A DNA stretch of 23,053 bases from MB1-2 sp046566065 (GTDB lineage Bacteria > Actinomycetota > CADDZG01 > WHSQ01). The notes below the pieces were generated by a model. That model searched no databases, was not told where the DNA came from, and worked only from the letters and a program-made list of their open reading frames with translations. Location of the stretch: assembly GCA_046566065.1 (NCBI GenBank), contig JBKHXK010000034.1, forward strand, positions 1 through 23,053. Reading direction: 5' to 3'. The position numbers and the translations under genes were made by a program. The stretch's first letter is position 1. Each line of letters starts with the position of its first letter. Positions 22,659-23,053 of the stretch are shown here, piece after piece.

Positions 22659-23053
22659 ATGGAAACCTGGCAGAAGATCTCGATATCCGTGCTGGCCGCG
22701 CTCGTCGTAGCGGCCGGCGCCTTCGCGGGCGGGTACACGCTCGCCCGTCGCGGCTTCGCCCCGGGCACCCCCACGATCGACGTGAACGAGAAGGGGGCGG
22801 CTCTTCGGATCATCCGCGACGCCTACGAAGAGATCCGGGGGTCTGCCGTCGAGCAGCCCGACGAGCAGGCACTGGCTCGCGGGGCGGTCAAGGGCATGAT
22901 CAACGTGTTGAAGAAGGACCAAGACGACCCCTACGCGCTCTTCTTCTCGCCCAAGGCCTACCGCTCTTTCCAGGAACTCTCCACCGGCAAGTTCTCGGGC
23001 ATCGGGGTCTGGTTGAAGACCGACGAGAAGGTCCTGAAGATCGTCTCGGTCCT
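22659..23053 (+). CDS. C-terminal processing protease CtpA-like (S41), N-terminal part (partial)
   Basis: The visible 131 residues contain an N-terminal membrane anchor (about 6-29, ISISVLAALVVAAGAFAGGYTL) and the family's N-terminal helical segment leading into a PDZ domain. ALARGAVKGMINVLKKDQDDPYALFFSP matches the GxxxGMxxxLxDPYxxYxxP pattern common to Ctp proteases, and FSGIGVWLKTDEKVLKIVSV is the PDZ start. The Ser/Lys catalytic dyad would lie beyond the window. A Ctp gene next to ftsEX and an M23 hydrolase also occurs in other actinobacteria and Firmicutes; Ctp proteases often process envelope hydrolases, so regulation of the neighbour is a fair inference. Confidence 0.85.
   Translation, partial: METWQKISISVLAALVVAAGAFAGGYTLARRGFAPGTPTIDVNEKGAALRIIRDAYEEIRGSAVEQPDEQALARGAVKGMINVLKKDQDDPYALFFSPKAYRSFQELSTGKFSGIGVWLKTDEKVLKIVSV

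Overview
This is a compact, high-GC chromosomal segment from an actinobacterium. The evidence is a WhiB protein, a DUF3499 protein, an LPFTG-type surface protein, frequent GTG starts, and a gene order I recognise from Mycobacterium and Streptomyces (whiB – small Zn proteins – manB – SIS isomerase – sahH – comF – secA, and prfB – ftsE – ftsX). The order is rearranged compared with those genera: mtrA/mtrB/lpqB do not lie between sahH and comF, a NarL-type response regulator occupies the slot where hpf usually sits, and prfB keeps a +1 frameshift site. This suggests a deep-branching or uncultured lineage. I cannot name the species.

Layout. 1-2770: start of a cysteine-synthase-family gene (minus, cut by the window edge), an L,D-transpeptidase, a tryptophan 2,3-dioxygenase that appears to start at CTG, and a small membrane protein. 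2771-3192: a gene-free stretch with a terminator and copy 1 of a ~100-nt structured repeat. 3193-5512: an alpha/beta hydrolase (minus), a small sortase-like surface protein, and three small cysteine-rich proteins, ending in a strong terminator. 5747-6729: a GNAT acetyltransferase and WhiB on the minus strand. 6860-10773: phosphomannomutase, Trm112-like protein, phosphoglucose/phosphomannose isomerase and S-adenosylhomocysteine hydrolase, the middle three in an apparent operon. 10866-15151: ComF-type phosphoribosyltransferase, orphan LuxR-type response regulator and SecA. 15152-17451: copy 2 of the structured repeat (opposite orientation), an LPFTG surface protein and a seven-repeat beta-propeller. 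17473-23053: RF2, an R2lox-like ferritin-fold oxidase, FtsE, FtsX, a coiled-coil M23 endopeptidase and the start of a CtpA-like S41 protease.

How the genes fit together. Much of the window serves the cell envelope: L,D-crosslinking of peptidoglycan, mannose-phosphate supply for glycans, Sec export, two secreted proteins with sortase-like tails, and an FtsEX-hydrolase division module. Another part is housekeeping (RF2, the methyl cycle through SahH, and Trm112-type support of methyltransferases).

The least expected signal is non-coding. Two inverted copies of a ~100-nt element, 12 kb apart, fold into the same long hairpin. All four stem substitutions between them form two compensatory base-pair changes. 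A second genome-style signal is that many genes have a TANNNT -10 box only 6-9 nt before the start codon, which implies leaderless transcripts.
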